Notes: generated by a model from the sequence alone, not told the origin. DNA of 64,000 bases from Achatina immaculata (GCA_009760885.1 CM019693.1:45099433-45163432), one strand, 5' to 3'. Shown: positions 53,523 to 63,598, counted from the first letter of the stretch. Translations and numbers: made by a program.

Positions 53523-54788
53523 GTGGCATGGACGAGGATGTCCTTAAGGTTTGACTCACGTTTGTATGCCAGCAGGGGTGGATCAGAGAAAATGTCGCGA
53601 GTGTCGGGGTCGAGTTGGATTAGCGGCAGATGACGATAAAGGGTTTTCTTAACCATCTGACCGTGCGGGTGGAAAGGCAGTACTAATTTAACTCTGTCAG
53701 ATGGAGTAACTGGCTTTTTCCTGAATACTTCTTTGCTGCTCACTAGTTGGATACGGTTGAAGGCTTCAAGAAGGACATTTTCTTGGTAGTGGCGATGACG
53801 GAAAAATTCTAATAACTTGTTGGACTGATCTATAAAGTCCAAATTATCCTGATATATGCGGCGAAGACGGAGGAGTTGGGAGTATGGGATGGAGTTCTTA
53901 CAGCTTCAAGATGGGAGGAGGTGTAAAGCAAATAGGTGTGGCTCTCTATGGACTTGTAAAATACAGAGGTGACAAGCCTGTTTGTGCCAATAGAAATATT
54001 AATGTCTAAAATATTGACAGACTTGTCCGAAATTTCATAAGTGAATTTTATGTTATTATTGAGTGAGTTGGCGAATTCAATATTTTTTTTTAGCTCTTCC
54101 TGTGGCATACTTGTAACCCCAATGCCATCATCGATGTACCTTTTATAGAATTCTGGAAGTCTGCCAGTGTAGGTTTCCAATAATTTGACTTCCAGAAAGC
54201 CCATAAGTAGACATGCATAACTGGGACCCATTTTCGTTCTCATGGCAACACCACCGATTTGCTCGAAGTATTCGCCGTTGAATTCGAAAGAATGTAGGCT
54301 TAGTACTAGCTGTATAAGTCTGATTATGGTGTCAGTGTTTGTGTTGGGGTGAGGGTCTTTGTCTAGAAAATAGCAGAGTACTAAGAGTCCATCCTCATGT
54401 GGGATAGAAGCGTAGGGAGCAGACATCAAGGAGAAAGATGTGATAGGTGTGGTGTTGAGAGAGTGTGATCGTATCAAAAGCTGTTAAGGCGTGGTTGGTA
54501 CCTTTCAAAAAGGAGGGTAGTTTATGTACTAGCGGCTGGAAAATGCTGTCCAAAAAGTCAGAATGTGCTCAGTGGACGTCCAGGATGAGCGGGTTTGTGG
54601 ATTTTAGGAAGAAGATAGAAGGTAGGTGTGTATAAACAGCTGTCCGTGATGTGAAGAGAAACAGCTTGGGATAGGAGACCACCTTCTGTAATCAGGTCTT
54701 TAATGTTTACATCCACTATGTCATTATTTGAACGGGTAGCATCGTTTTTACGGGGGGCATAGAATTTTATATTGCTGAGTTGGGACAT
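53519..54788 (-). pseudogene. Penelope-type reverse transcriptase (broken)
   Basis: From the right: SNIKFYAPRKND and FYLLPKIHKP (PLE signature), a damaged stretch at 54478-54558, then FEQIGGVAM-TKMGPSYACL and the catalytic YKRYIDDG. The conserved AMGTK reads AMRTK, a change likely to harm activity. A thumb-like region (53519-53842) in another frame follows. It resembles Penelope RTs more than LINE RTs, having YIDD and the KIHK block. Confidence 0.87.
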
Positions 54789-54835
54789 TCCTTCCGCGAT
54801 ATAGAAATCCTTTTTCCAAACTACGAGATTCTCAG

Positions 54836-54955
54836 TTTTATCTGTTTATTATGTTTTTAAGTGTTTATCTGCTTATTATATGTTTTTAAGTGTTTATCTG
54901 CTTATTGTGTGTTTTTAAGTGCTTATCTGCTTATTGTGTGTTTTTAAAATTGGTA
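54836..54955. repeat. 29-30-bp minisatellite, 4 units
   Basis: TTTTTAAGTGTTTATCTGCT plus about 9 bases repeats four times, between the Penelope-like element and a LINE scrap. Confidence 0.85.
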
Positions 54956-55165
54956 CAAAGCAGTTGGATTTTGTACCTGGAAGAGAAACACAGACAGTTG
55001 CTTGATGCATTAAATACAGGAAGAATTATTTTCTTATTTCACTGATACTGGCATATGATAAAGTGAAACATGATGACACTGTGAAAATATTGGATCACAT
55101 ATGTGATGACAATGATCTGAAAATAGTGAAAAACTTTTGTATTGGAATTAAAATACAGGTTCGTA
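54956..55165 (+). pseudogene. RTE-like LINE family B scrap
   Basis: Frames encode AYDKVKHDDTVKILDHI...LKIVKNF, matching FDKVKHNEIIKMLEDI...LRIVKHL of the family B copy at 31.9 kb. Heavily decayed. Confidence 0.65.
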
Positions 55166-55875
55166 TCCAAGTATTCCGATCGATTGTTGTCTTTCATCGC
55201 TCTTGAATCTTGGCGTTATTTCCTAGTAAGTTTACAATTGTTCTTTTATGCGCATTTGAAAGGGCTTTAGATGAACTACAGAAAGCAATAGTTTAAAAAT
55301 ATTGAAAATCATGTCACGCAGTGCTTCAGTTAAGTCACGGTTTCCTACCTGTGTTTGCCAGATTCTATAAATTCTATATATTTTTCTCAGACTGAAAAAA
55401 GGACAGCAGAAGCTGATAGTAAAAGTTGAAAGTAGAAATTGATAGTAGAAGTTGATAGTAGCATATCCAAGTAGAGAATATACGTTACGCCATACTAATA
55501 ATATCGTTCAGCTCAGGAGACCAGAAATTATTAGTACTTCATGCAATGTATAATAATTATTTTTAATGTTTTATACTTCGCATGAATTTTGAAATTAAAA
55601 TAGCTCAAAATTATTTCATGGGACGTAGAAAATTCTTTATCTGAGTACGAATGTATTTTACTTTCGGATATTTACCTTCAAGTTCCTGCATTATCCTGCC
55701 GCCCGGATCCTAGTATTTATCCGACTTGAAAGTTATGAAAAGAAGATATTGAAACTGACAGACGTAATCACGGAATTCTGACCAGCTCATTCGATAGTTT
55801 AATCATTGCTTCAGCTGTTGCCACGCGAATGTGATTTCGTTCTACTTTCTATTGCACAGTCATAAATGAAAATAC
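55166..55875. other. Intron sequence, no feature recognised
   Basis: AT-rich unique intron immediately downstream of the serpin exon ending at 55876. Confidence 0.55.
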
Positions 55876-56060
55876 CTTTTCCACATTGGCACATTATGTC
55901 CAGGAACACTAAAGATAAATTCACACTCTTTTAGTATCGCCGAATACTGCTGCAAAGATTGAGACTGTCCAAAGAAATAGGTCCATTTTCTCCTGACTGG
56001 AATAGTCCAGTTGTCCTTCTTTGTGAGTACTACTTCACTAAAGTGCTTCAAATATGTGAA
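55876..56060 (-). CDS. Serpin exon: middle sheet region
   Basis: The frame includes VRRKWTYFFGQSQSLQ (serpin consensus MM..KG.Y.Y..S..L) and, after a short gap, EFIFSVPGHN (consensus -FSMFIVLP). Acceptor TTTGATCAG|TTC with a good pyrimidine tract, phase 0; donor AAAAG|GTATTT, phase 2. The first about 16 residues have no clear serpin counterpart, and the resulting upstream intron is only 41 bp. The true acceptor may therefore lie further in (for example ACAAAGAAG|GAC at about 56016), also phase 0. Confidence 0.7.
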
Positions 56061-56101
56061 CTGATCAAACAATAGAGAAAACAAGTGTATATTAGGAGTA
56101 C

Positions 56102-56232
56102 CTGAACTTGTGTTCCGTCTTCCAACTGAAAGGAGTTGGGCTTAATGTAATCATAGCTGAAAGGGCTGTCCCACTTCCCATTGAATGCATTATTGCAGAG
56201 AAGAAACATAACAGATTTGTAGATGCTGTTGC
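56102..56232 (-). CDS. Serpin exon: NNAFNGKW block
   Basis: Encodes SVMFLLCNNAFNGKWDSPF followed by SFQLEDGTQVQ, matching the serpin consensus VLVNAIYFKGKW..PF and F.L.DG..V.V. Acceptor CTTTACAG|GC in phase 1 completes a Gly codon with the previous exon; donor CAG|GTACTC in phase 0. Consensus NAIYFKG is changed to NNAFNGK, but the tryptophan is kept. Confidence 0.9.
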
Positions 56233-56395
56233 CTGTAAAGATGGCACAAGTTAAAAAGCGTAGACAGTCTGTTACTGAATGAGGATCAGTGAACAAGGTT
56301 ACAAGAAAATAACTGAAACTTCAACAGTGGAAACTGAAAAACTGTGACATTAATGAAACCAAACTTTATAACGGCACCAAGAGCCCAGAGGCACT

Positions 56396-56590
56396 ATCCA
56401 CTGTTAACATTATCCACTATTAACATTATCCACTGTTAATATTATCCACTGTTAATATTATCCATTGTTAATATTATCCACTGTTAATATTATCCATTGT
56501 TAATATTATACACTGTTAATATTATCATCTGTTAATAGTATCCATTGTTAATATTATCCACTGTTAACATTATCCACTGTTAACATTATG
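56396..56590. repeat. 16-bp minisatellite (ATTATCCACTGTTAAT)n
   Basis: About 12 units with CACTG/CATTG variants, in the intron between two serpin exons. Confidence 0.92.
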
Positions 56591-56864
56591 TGTAACAGAA
56601 AGCTATTATTATTTTTCTAAAGAGACAAAATGTCTGATGTTCCCAACATCTACGTGTACGTTCAGGGAAGGAATATCCACGTTTGTTGCACCTTGATAGT
56701 TTAGCATCTTACCTGGAGTGTCATGAGAATCATTATTTTTAATGTTAGTAACAAACAGCTTTTCAATGCAAAGAGAGTAGAACTGAACGTGTGTTTAGCT
56801 AAACACAAAGCCACTGCAGTAAATTGTGATAACAAAATATTTGTCTGTTTAAAACAAAATAGGA

Positions 56865-56942
56865 ACACGTTTATTAATTAACAAGCACAGTTGCAACGTC
56901 TTCGGTGTACAACTTAATCATACAGCAACAGGATGAAAGTGC
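56865..56942 (-). repeat. Penelope-like terminal fragment
   Basis: Parallels 52620-52700: AGGAACA.GTTTATTA, AACGTC, and TTAATCAT in the same order. Only the terminal segment with a decayed hammerhead-like motif is present (minus strand ATGATTAAG...ACACCGAAGACGTT). Confidence 0.6.
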
Positions 56943-57291
56943 ATGAAACAGTTCATTCATTCATTCATTCATTTGCATGTCCCTTGCGGAACTTTGCCTC
57001 CCAAACAGCACTCCTGTAGGCCTCTCGGTTGTGAGCAAGATGGCCTGCTGCTGATGCATCCATTTGCAGATCATCAACGATGTCTTGCAGCCATCTTCTC
57101 CTTAGTCTTCCTCTCTTTCTTTTTCCCATTATGTACCCTTCCAAGACGGTCTTTTCTAGATTATCATGACGTTTAATGTGTCCAAAATATTTAAGTTTTC
57201 TTTGTTTAATCCTCTTAACTAGCCAGTCATCTTCAAATTTAAGTTCTTGTAGTATGGATGTTTGTTCTTTTTTGTGTCCATGATATTTGAA

Positions 57292-58217
57292 CGTGAAACA
57301 AGGATGTATACTGTCTCCTTTACTTTTTGGGATTACAATAGACTTCATAAGGAAAAAATGCTGCACAGGTAACACAGGTATTGACTGGGTACATGGGACC
57401 CAACTAGAAGATCTTGATTTTGCTGATGACATAACTCTTATCAGTAATAATGTGAATTCATGCAAGAAAAAACAGATAGCCTGTCTTCAATGGCTAGCAA
57501 AATAGGACTTGAAATTAACAAGGACAAAAAAATAATGAAAATTCCTCTCAATCAAAATGGAAAAATACACATAGAAGGGACAGATATTGAAGAAGTCAAT
57601 CAATTTGCATACCTTGGAAACTACATAGACCAGGATAATGACAATAGAAAGGAAGTTACGATCAGAATTGCAAAAACAGCATCAATCTTCAAGAATCTTG
57701 AGAACATATGGAATTCAAAAGTTATAAGCACGAACACCAAGTTAAGACTATTCAATTCAAATGTAATATCCACCCTCATTTATGCATGTGAAAGCTGGAA
57801 AACAACTAAAGAAATAGACAAGAAATTAGACTCTTTTGAAAACAAATGCCTAGGGAAAATACTCGGCATCAAGTGGAATGAATTCAAGAACAATGCAGAG
57901 ATAAGACAGATGACTGAACAACAACCAGTCTCATGGGTGATCAGGAAAAGGAGATGGACATATGTTGGTCACTTGATGAGAAAAATGATCAAAGAATCCC
58001 AAAACAAGCTATCAAGTGGAACACAACAGGCCGAAGAAAAAGAGGCAGACCGCGTGAAACTCTGAAGAGGACATTATTAAGAGAGGCCAAATTAACAGGC
58101 ATAAAATCCTTTGTTGAGGTTGAAAGACTCGCCGAAGACAGGAAAAATTGGCGAACTACTTTGCGAGCCCTATGTGACGTTTAACGGCACGGGAAGGATA
58201 TTGGATAAGATATATAA
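57292..58217 (+). mobile_element. RTE-like LINE family C fragment with 10-bp target-site duplication
   Basis: Flanked by GATATTTGAA at 57282-57291 and 58218-58227. It is the 3' part of a LINE, from the RT KQGCILSP box onward, with a GATAAGATATATAAG tail. It inserted into family A and is the youngest of the nest. Confidence 0.92.
57297..58184 (+). pseudogene. Family C reverse transcriptase C-terminal part (broken)
   Basis: VKQGCILSPLLFGITIDF, LEDLDFADDITLI (catalytic box), EEVNQFAYLGNYID, LIYACESWKTT and KLDSFENKCLGKILGIKW are readable. One frameshift near 57470 and another near 58030 split it into three frames. N-terminal RT and endonuclease are absent because of 5' truncation. Confidence 0.87.
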
Positions 58218-58265
58218 GATATTTGAAGAACTCTTCTGTAGCATTTACATTCAAATGAAACAGTT

Positions 58266-58792
58266 AGATAACATAAATTTACATATGTTACAAGAATGGA
58301 GAAAACAGAAAATAGAAAAATCTTTCTGTTTCATTTACTTATTATTGTAAATCAGACGTGGTTCTAATGAAGTACTCTATTTAAGCAAAGCATACTTAGT
58401 ACTAAGCTTTGTCTGTCCGCTCACATTTGTTAATATTTTCTTCGTGCTATAGAAAGCTGTGTCTTCTGTTTCTATCTTAGCTTGATTCCAACTGATCATT
58501 TCCTGTTACTGGCGTCCAACTCATCATTTCCTGTCACTGTCGTCAAAGGAAGCCTGATCTCTGCATTTATCTTAATTCATTTTCACTGTTAAGAATACTA
58601 CGTTTTCATATTTCTATGTCTAATATATTTATAACAGACAAGTATGCCACCATACCTGTAGCTCATGACAAGAAAGGGAATTTCAAACTGCAAAATTATT
58701 ACAAAAAATTGATTTGGTGGAGAATAAAATTATTCTTGACATACTGAGATAGCAAACAGATCCACGTATAAACCACATTCAGTTTCTGATAC
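58266..58792. other. Intron sequence, no feature recognised
   Basis: Serpin intron; AT-rich and unique, nothing recognised. Confidence 0.55.
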
Positions 58793-58991
58793 CTGCAGCC
58801 ACAACAGTAGCGCTTATTGTGTTTTTATTCCCGGTGAGGTGTTCATACTCAGCATTGTCCGGGTTTACAAAGCTGTAGTTATATGCCATAGCCAGGTAAT
58901 TGTCAAAGAGCTGCTTTAGAAACGTTCGTCTGATTTCTGGCTCCTGTCGCACGAAGATGCCGTTCAGTGCGCCAGCTTTATGTGAGGCCAG
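58793..58991 (-). CDS. Serpin exon: NGIFVRQ / DNYLA block
   Basis: ALNGIFVRQEPEIRRTFLKQLFDNYLA matches serpin A-NAIFV...-I...FL..L...Y.A (strand 2A and the preceding helix), continuing to FVNPDNAEYE. Acceptor TTGCCTAG|CTG, phase 0; donor GCTGCAG|GTATCA, phase 1. It lacks the usual INKWVE-KT-GKI block, which is shortened or very diverged here. Confidence 0.88.
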
Positions 58992-59340
58992 CTAGGCAAC
59001 GGAGAGGTCATTATTAACATACATACAGTATATATAATCTGTAGAAAGTCTATAGGGAGATATTGTTGCAGCTAAGGTAAGTTTTTCCCAATACGTTGAG
59101 ATAATTAATCAGGTACTTAGGCACAGTCTGAAATCTTAATTAAGAGATGGATTGTTTGAAATGAATAAACAGGAATTCGGCGAACAGGTCATGGAAGAAG
59201 ACACAAGCCTAACGTGAAAAAATAGCTTAGGTTGGTAAATGTGTTCGTGCTGTAAGAACTGAGCTGATTTGCAATAAACGTGAATTGTTATCTTCTCTCT
59301 GTTTATTATGTTTCACATCTTATTTTTTATTGAACTTGGC
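58992..59340. other. Intron sequence, no feature recognised
   Basis: Unique intron between a serpin exon and the CTT-rich block. Confidence 0.55.
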
Positions 59341-59344
59341 ACGT

Positions 59345-59815
59345 CTGTGTGTACATCATCATCATCATCATCATCTTCTTCTTCTTCTTCTTCTTCTCTT
59401 CTTCTTTTTCTCCCTTCTTCTTTTTCTCTTTTTTCAGCCTTCTTCTTCTTCGTTCTTCTTCTTCTTTTTCTTCTTCTTTTTCTTCTCTCGTCTTCTTCTT
59501 CTTCGTTCATCTTCTTCCTCTTCTTCTTCTTCGTTCTTCTTCTTCTTTTTCTTCTTCTTTTTCTTCTCTCGTCTTCTTCTTCTTCGTTCATCTTCTTCCT
59601 CTTCTTCTTCTTCGTTCCTCTTCTTCGTCTTCATTTGTCTTCCTCATTCTTACTTTTCTTCTTCGTTCCTCTTCTTCTTCGTTCTTCTTCTTTTTCTTCA
59701 TTCTTCTTTTTCTTCGTTCGTCTTCTTCTTCTTCGTTCGTCTTCTTCTTCTTCTTCGTCATTCCTCTTCTTTTTCTTCCACTTCTTCTGCTTCTTCTTCT
59801 TCTGTTCTGGCATGG
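59345..59815. repeat. (CTT)n-rich block with internal about 90-bp duplication
   Basis: Almost pure CTT/TTTC/CGTT. A segment of about 95 bp containing CTCTCGTCTTCTTCTTCTTC is repeated at about 59455-59550 and 59535-59630. It yields long Ser/Phe/Leu frames on the plus strand and Glu/Arg/Lys frames on the minus strand; these are compositional. Confidence 0.92.
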
Positions 59816-59879
59816 CTGATTTTTGTTCCCCCATGCAGGCTGAAGTTCCAGCTTGGGGCCATGTGTGATTTTCCCTCAC

Positions 59880-60200
59880 TTTCTTCTAGCTGGCTACTCA
59901 CTGTTTTGAATTTCTATTGGGTGATCTCATGTATGTCTGAGACATGGTTGTTTCCTCTCAGCTGGCTACTCACTTTTCTCATTTTCTATTAGGGTTATCT
60001 CATATATGATTGGGACATGGTCTCTTATTTCCAGGTAGTTACTCATTGTTCTGATTTTCAGTTGAGGTGGTCTCATGTATGACGTGGCCATGATCGTTTA
60101 CTTCCAGTTAGCTGCTCACTGTTCTGATTTTCTGTTAGGGTCTCATGTATGACTGTGGCATGACCACTTCCTTCCAGCTAGCTACTTACTGTTCTAGCTC
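59880..60200. repeat. About 78-bp degenerate minisatellite, 4 units
   Basis: Recurring pattern: AGCTGGCTACTCACTGTTCTGATTTTC...GTCTCATGTATGACTG...CATGG. Each unit contains the same order of blocks with substitutions. Confidence 0.8.
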
Positions 60201-60423
60201 GTTTCCTGTGTATATGGTCTGTAGCCATCGCAAGGTCCGGTGTATCAGCTGTTTTCCTGGCTCTAGACAAGCATTGTGGTTTGTCATCTGGTGGCTGGTT
60301 TATGAGAATGAGCCCATTTCCCATCTTCCAGTCCTCTAGACTTTATGGTCGGTGGTTTCATAGCCCCAGCTTGGTTATTGAAGTCATCCACCAGGATGTG
60401 ATCGGACTGCGTAGGCTGTAATA

Positions 60424-60645
60424 ATATAGGATCTGGAGCTGTTTTTGGTGGGGTTTAGCAGTTGGTGATAGAAATCTCTTGGTTAGACTGGATTTTTATA
60501 GGATCTGGAGCTGTTTTTGGTGGGGTTTAGCAGTTGGTTATAGAGATATCTTGGTTAGGCTGGATTTTTATAAGGTCTTAAGCTGCTTTTGGTGGGCTGT
60601 AGCAGTTGGTGATAGAGATCTGCTGGTTTGGCTGGAGGATTTTTA
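60424..60645. repeat. About 73-bp minisatellite, 3 units
   Basis: ATAGGATCTGGAGCTGTTTT...GTTTAGCAGTTGGTGATAGA...CTTGGTTAGACTGG repeats three times, the last unit diverged. Confidence 0.88.
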
Positions 60646-61320
60646 CTGTAAGAGGATCCAGATCTCCTTTGAAGGATCTGTCTTTTTCTGCTGTTGGAAC
60701 TGTGTTATTGACTGGCTTGAGTACTCCGGTGTGCACATATGTAACATAATTAAAAGCAGTAAAACGAAAATGAAGCACTCTCCCTAGCGTTTTGTCATTC
60801 TGGCACCTCAGAGGGGAGTTTTTAACTTTTTTCGTGTTTTGCAGTAAAAGAAAGTATAAAAACTGAGTCCGTTGCAAAATTTATATGTTCTTTTTCCCTT
60901 GAAAAAGGTCCTTCATCTCTTTTTTTTTTTGTTTATCTAAAAATATAATAAGACAAACATAATGATATAAATAAAACCAAATTACAATAAAAATTTAAAT
61001 ACAGTTTTATATTTACAACTAAATTGTGCCAATCCTTTGATAGAATTTTAAAACAAAATATGAAATCACAAAAAATGAGATATACGATATACGTACTGTA
61101 GTGTTCGTATTAATCGGAATAGAGAAAAGAACTGAAAGTGACCTAACACTGATGCTTATCCAATTATATTCTCTCATGAAAACAAGAAATAAAATCAGCA
61201 CGTGGTGGAAGACATTTGAAAGTGTTTAAATCTGCGAGTTAATCGTTGTGATCTACACATCGATATTTCTGTTGCCATTCATAAAGCTTGCGTGTGCTTG
61301 TGTGTATGTGTGTGAGAGAG
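60646..61320. other. Intron sequence, no feature recognised
   Basis: Unique AT-rich serpin intron; nothing recognised. Confidence 0.55.
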
Positions 61321-61327
61321 ATAGAGA

Positions 61328-61380
61328 GAATGAATGATCTTTATTGTACACAAAAGTGTGAAGAACTGAGCAGGCCCAGA
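61328..61380 (-). repeat. Short retroposon 3' end with (ATTC)n tail
   Basis: Second copy of the module at 33688-33750: GGGCCTGCTCAGTTCTTC...AATAAAGATCATTCATTC on the minus strand. It lies in the intron just downstream of a serpin exon. Confidence 0.45.
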
Positions 61381-61454
61381 GAAAGAAAACGAGAGAAGGA
61401 GAAAGAGAGATAGAGAGAGGGAAAGAGGAAGGGAAGGAACATCTTATCTTTCCT

Positions 61455-61520
61455 ATCTGAGAGGTAGCGTACCTGAGAGGTAGCGTACCTGGGAGGTAGC
61501 TTAGAGGGGTAGCTTACCTG
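61455..61520 (-). promoter_or_regulatory. Tandemly repeated 5' splice-site sequence
   Basis: On the minus strand the exon end CAG|GTAAGCTACC is followed by CAGGTACGCTACCTC twice more and a CAGATAGG remnant, at about 16-bp spacing after one irregular unit. Each copy is a plausible donor (CAG|GTACGC). Only the first keeps phase with the next exon without adding codons. Confidence 0.6.
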
Positions 61521-61630
61521 TTCTACAAATTCCAGATACTTCTTGTCAGGGATGGATGACTGAAGACTCAGGACTGATCTGAATGAGGAAGCTGTTGAAC
61601 CACCGGCGCCCAAGGAAGCCATCGACAAAA
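61518..61630 (-). CDS. Serpin exon: SMASLGAGGST block
   Basis: LSMASLGAGGSTASSFRSVL matches the serpin helix B-C region (consensus SI..ALAM..LGA.G.T..Q...VL). Acceptor CATCTTTTCAG|TT in phase 1; donor CAG|GTAAGC (near-consensus) in phase 0. It is the most 5' exon in the window; the N-terminal part (about 60-70 residues) was not found to the right and should be outside. Confidence 0.88.
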
Positions 61631-61854
61631 CTGAAAAGATGCTGCAAGTTAAAGAGAAGAGATGGATGAAGAACAGGTAACAGGATAATAAAGTAGTACA
61701 TTCTGACAGGAGACTGTCTGTGACAAATGGTAACTCAAGAGAATAGTTTTAACTTAAGGAGAAAGATGACGTAATGTATTCCAGCACTTCTCTGTAGCAC
61801 TTCTCTCTAACTACTATACATTGTTACTTTCATAAATAAAGACAGCCCGAGCAG

Positions 61855-62125
61855 ACACTGTACTACTGTAGCCAGGAATGAATGTACTACTGTGGCCAGG
61901 TATGAATGTACTACTGTGGCCAGGCATGAATGTACTACTGTAGCCAGGCATGAATGTGCTACTGTAGCCAGGCATGAGTGTACTACTGTAGCCAGGCATG
62001 AATGTACTACTGTAGCCAGGCATGAATGTGCTACTGTAGCCAGGCATGAGTGTACTACTGTAGCCAGGCATGAGTGTACTACTGTAGCCAGGCATGAATG
62101 TACTACTGTGGCCGGGCATGAATGT
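61855..62125. repeat. 24-bp minisatellite, about 11-12 units
   Basis: TGTACTACTGTAGCCAGGCATGAA repeats with three point variants interspersed. It is open on both strands because of the 24-bp period. Confidence 0.93.
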
Positions 62126-62211
62126 GACAGTGAGAAGAAACAAACAAAATGTTATAACTAATGATAAGACTATCACGTTCATAAATTCGGGAAATCCGAT
62201 TTTGGAATAGA

Positions 62212-62790
62212 TTAATGTGTGGGTGGATAGATGTGTGGATGGATAGATGTGTCGCTGGGTAGATGTGTGGGTGGATAGATGTGTGGGTGGATAGATGTGT
62301 GGGTGGATAGATATGTAGGTTTATATACGTGTGGGTGGATAGATGTGTCGCTGGCTAGACGTGTGGATGGATAGATATGTTGCTGGATAGATGTGTAGAT
62401 GGATAGATGTGTCGCTGGTTAGATGTATGTGTGGATAGATGTCTCAGTGGATAGACATGAAGGTGGATAGATGTGTAGGTGCATAGATGTGTAGGTGGAT
62501 AGATGTGTAGGTGGACAGATGTGTAGGTGGATATATGTGGCGGTGGATAGATGTGTAGGTGGATAGATGTGTGGGTGGATAGATGTGCAGGTGGATATAT
62601 GTGTAGGTGGATAGATGTGTAGGTGGATAGATGTGTGGGTGGATAGATGTGTGGGTGGATAGATGTGCAGGTGGATATATGTGTAGGTGGATAGATGTGT
62701 AGATGGATAGATGTGTGGGTGGATAGATGTGTAGGTGGATAGATGTGTCGATGGATAGATGTGTCGGTGGATGCACTTATGAGTTGAAAG
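62212..62790. repeat. 16-bp minisatellite (ATAGATGTGTAGGTGG)n, about 36 units
   Basis: Related tetranucleotide-like units with variants GTGTGG, GTGTCG and GTGCAG forming larger repeating patterns. No gene. Confidence 0.93.
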
Positions 62791-62908
62791 ATGTATGAAT
62801 GGATGGATGGACAAAGATAAAAAAATAGACAGTTGAAACAAAATATGATTGTCAGGGTGTGCAATCCGGCAAATGTCACGCAAATTTTAACACCCTGATT
62901 ATTTGTTT

Positions 62909-63586
62909 TCGTTTCTGTCGCAGACTGATAGTTTTTATTATCAGATAGGGTTGCTGGCCCTATGCCGAACCCTCCTTAGTCGCCTTTTACGATCATGCGT
63001 GGTAGGGTACACAAGCACAGAGGACATCAACAGCAGACTTACTAGAGCAAACCAGGCTTTTGCAATGCTGCAGAATATATGGAAATAGAAAAAAACTAAG
63101 CATAAATATGAAAATCAGGATATTTAAGAGTAATGTTCTAAGTGTACTACTCTATGGAAGTGAATGCTGGAAAATCACCAAAACCATAGAAAACAAGTTG
63201 AATTCTTTCCAGACTAAATGTTTACGAAGAATTAGAAAAATATTTTGGCCAAACACCATAAGAAATAACATCTTATTGGCAGAAATGCAGATGGAGCCAC
63301 TGACAACAATTATTGAGGAAAGACGCTGGCGATGGTTGTGACATGTGTTTCGAATGACTGACAACTCACTACTAAAAATAGCACTAAGATGGACACCACA
63401 GGGGAACAGAAGTAAGGGTAGACCAAAAGAGACATGGAGAAGAACAACAGAAAGGATGTTGAGCAATAGAGGGCTCACCTGGGCAAGAGCAGAAAAAAAG
63501 GCGAAGGACAGGCATTTGTGGAAAACCCTTGCGGAAGCCCCATGTGCCCTGGGCACTTAAGGTTCAGAGAGAGAGAGAGAGAGAGA
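62909..63586 (+). mobile_element. Chimeric retrocopy: foreign 5' part + family D LINE 3' end, 12-bp target-site duplication
   Basis: Flanked by GATTATTTGTTT at 62897-62908 and 63587-63598. The first about 95 bp (TTGCTGGCCCTATGCCGAAC..., GTCGCCTTTTACGATCATGC) has no counterpart in the other family D copy; from about 63004 it is family D 3' sequence and a (GA)n tail. Both parts lie within one target-site duplication, so they were probably inserted together. Confidence 0.78.
63010..63560 (+). pseudogene. Family D reverse transcriptase C-terminal fragment
   Basis: Encodes EDINSRLTRANQAFAMLQNIW, then, after a TAG at 63087 and a shift, VLLYGSECWKITKTIENKLN and FQTKCLRRIRKIFWPNT, very close to the copy at 40.3-40.6 kb. 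No catalytic RT motif is included. Confidence 0.85.
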
Positions 63587-63598
63587 GATTATTTGTTT

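Larger units (their letters stand above)
52615..54800 (-). mobile_element. Penelope-like element (RT + GIY-YIG), decayed
   Basis: A minus-strand Penelope-like retroelement with reverse transcriptase upstream of a GIY-YIG endonuclease, the order typical of this class, and a terminal segment with a hammerhead-like sequence at 52671-52696. The ORF is split by frameshifts. Flanking terminal repeats were not identified at the right end. It lies in the large serpin intron. Confidence 0.88.
56954..58254 (-). mobile_element. RTE-like LINE family A fragment with 11-bp target-site duplication, split by family C
   Basis: Flanked by ATGAAACAGTT at 56943-56953 and 58255-58265. Minus-strand C-terminal coding (SILQELKFEDDWLVKRIK to RKGHANE) plus the (AATG)n tail at the left. 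It is interrupted at 57292-58217 by family C; the last 27 bp of family A (GAACTCTTCTGTAGC...) reappear on the far side. Confidence 0.92.
36021..61630 (-). other. Serpin gene, 5'-incomplete, six coding exons over 25 kb
   Basis: A serine-protease-inhibitor-fold gene pieced together from minus-strand exons, in transcript order: 61518-61630, 58793-58991, 56102-56232, 55876-56060, 37459-37604 and 36110-36306. Splice phases agree at every join (0, 1, 0, 2, 1) and every donor is GT and acceptor AG. Together they give about 323 residues; an intact serpin has about 380-400, so one or more N-terminal exons (signal peptide, helix A, first strand) should lie right of the window. The introns hold retrotransposons, the 37605-55875 intron about 18 kb of them. 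The reactive-centre hinge does not match inhibitory serpins. Confidence 0.88.

Noticed and set aside
56944..57300. TGAAACA flanking 56951-57293 as a target-site duplication
   Set aside because: Family A sequence resumes at 58228, and the longer ATGAAACAGTT at 58255-58265 is the true partner; the 7-bp match at 57294 is chance.
59285..59992. Ser/Phe/Leu-rich ORF resembling a membrane protein
   Set aside because: It is the (CTT)n block; both strands show compositional frames.
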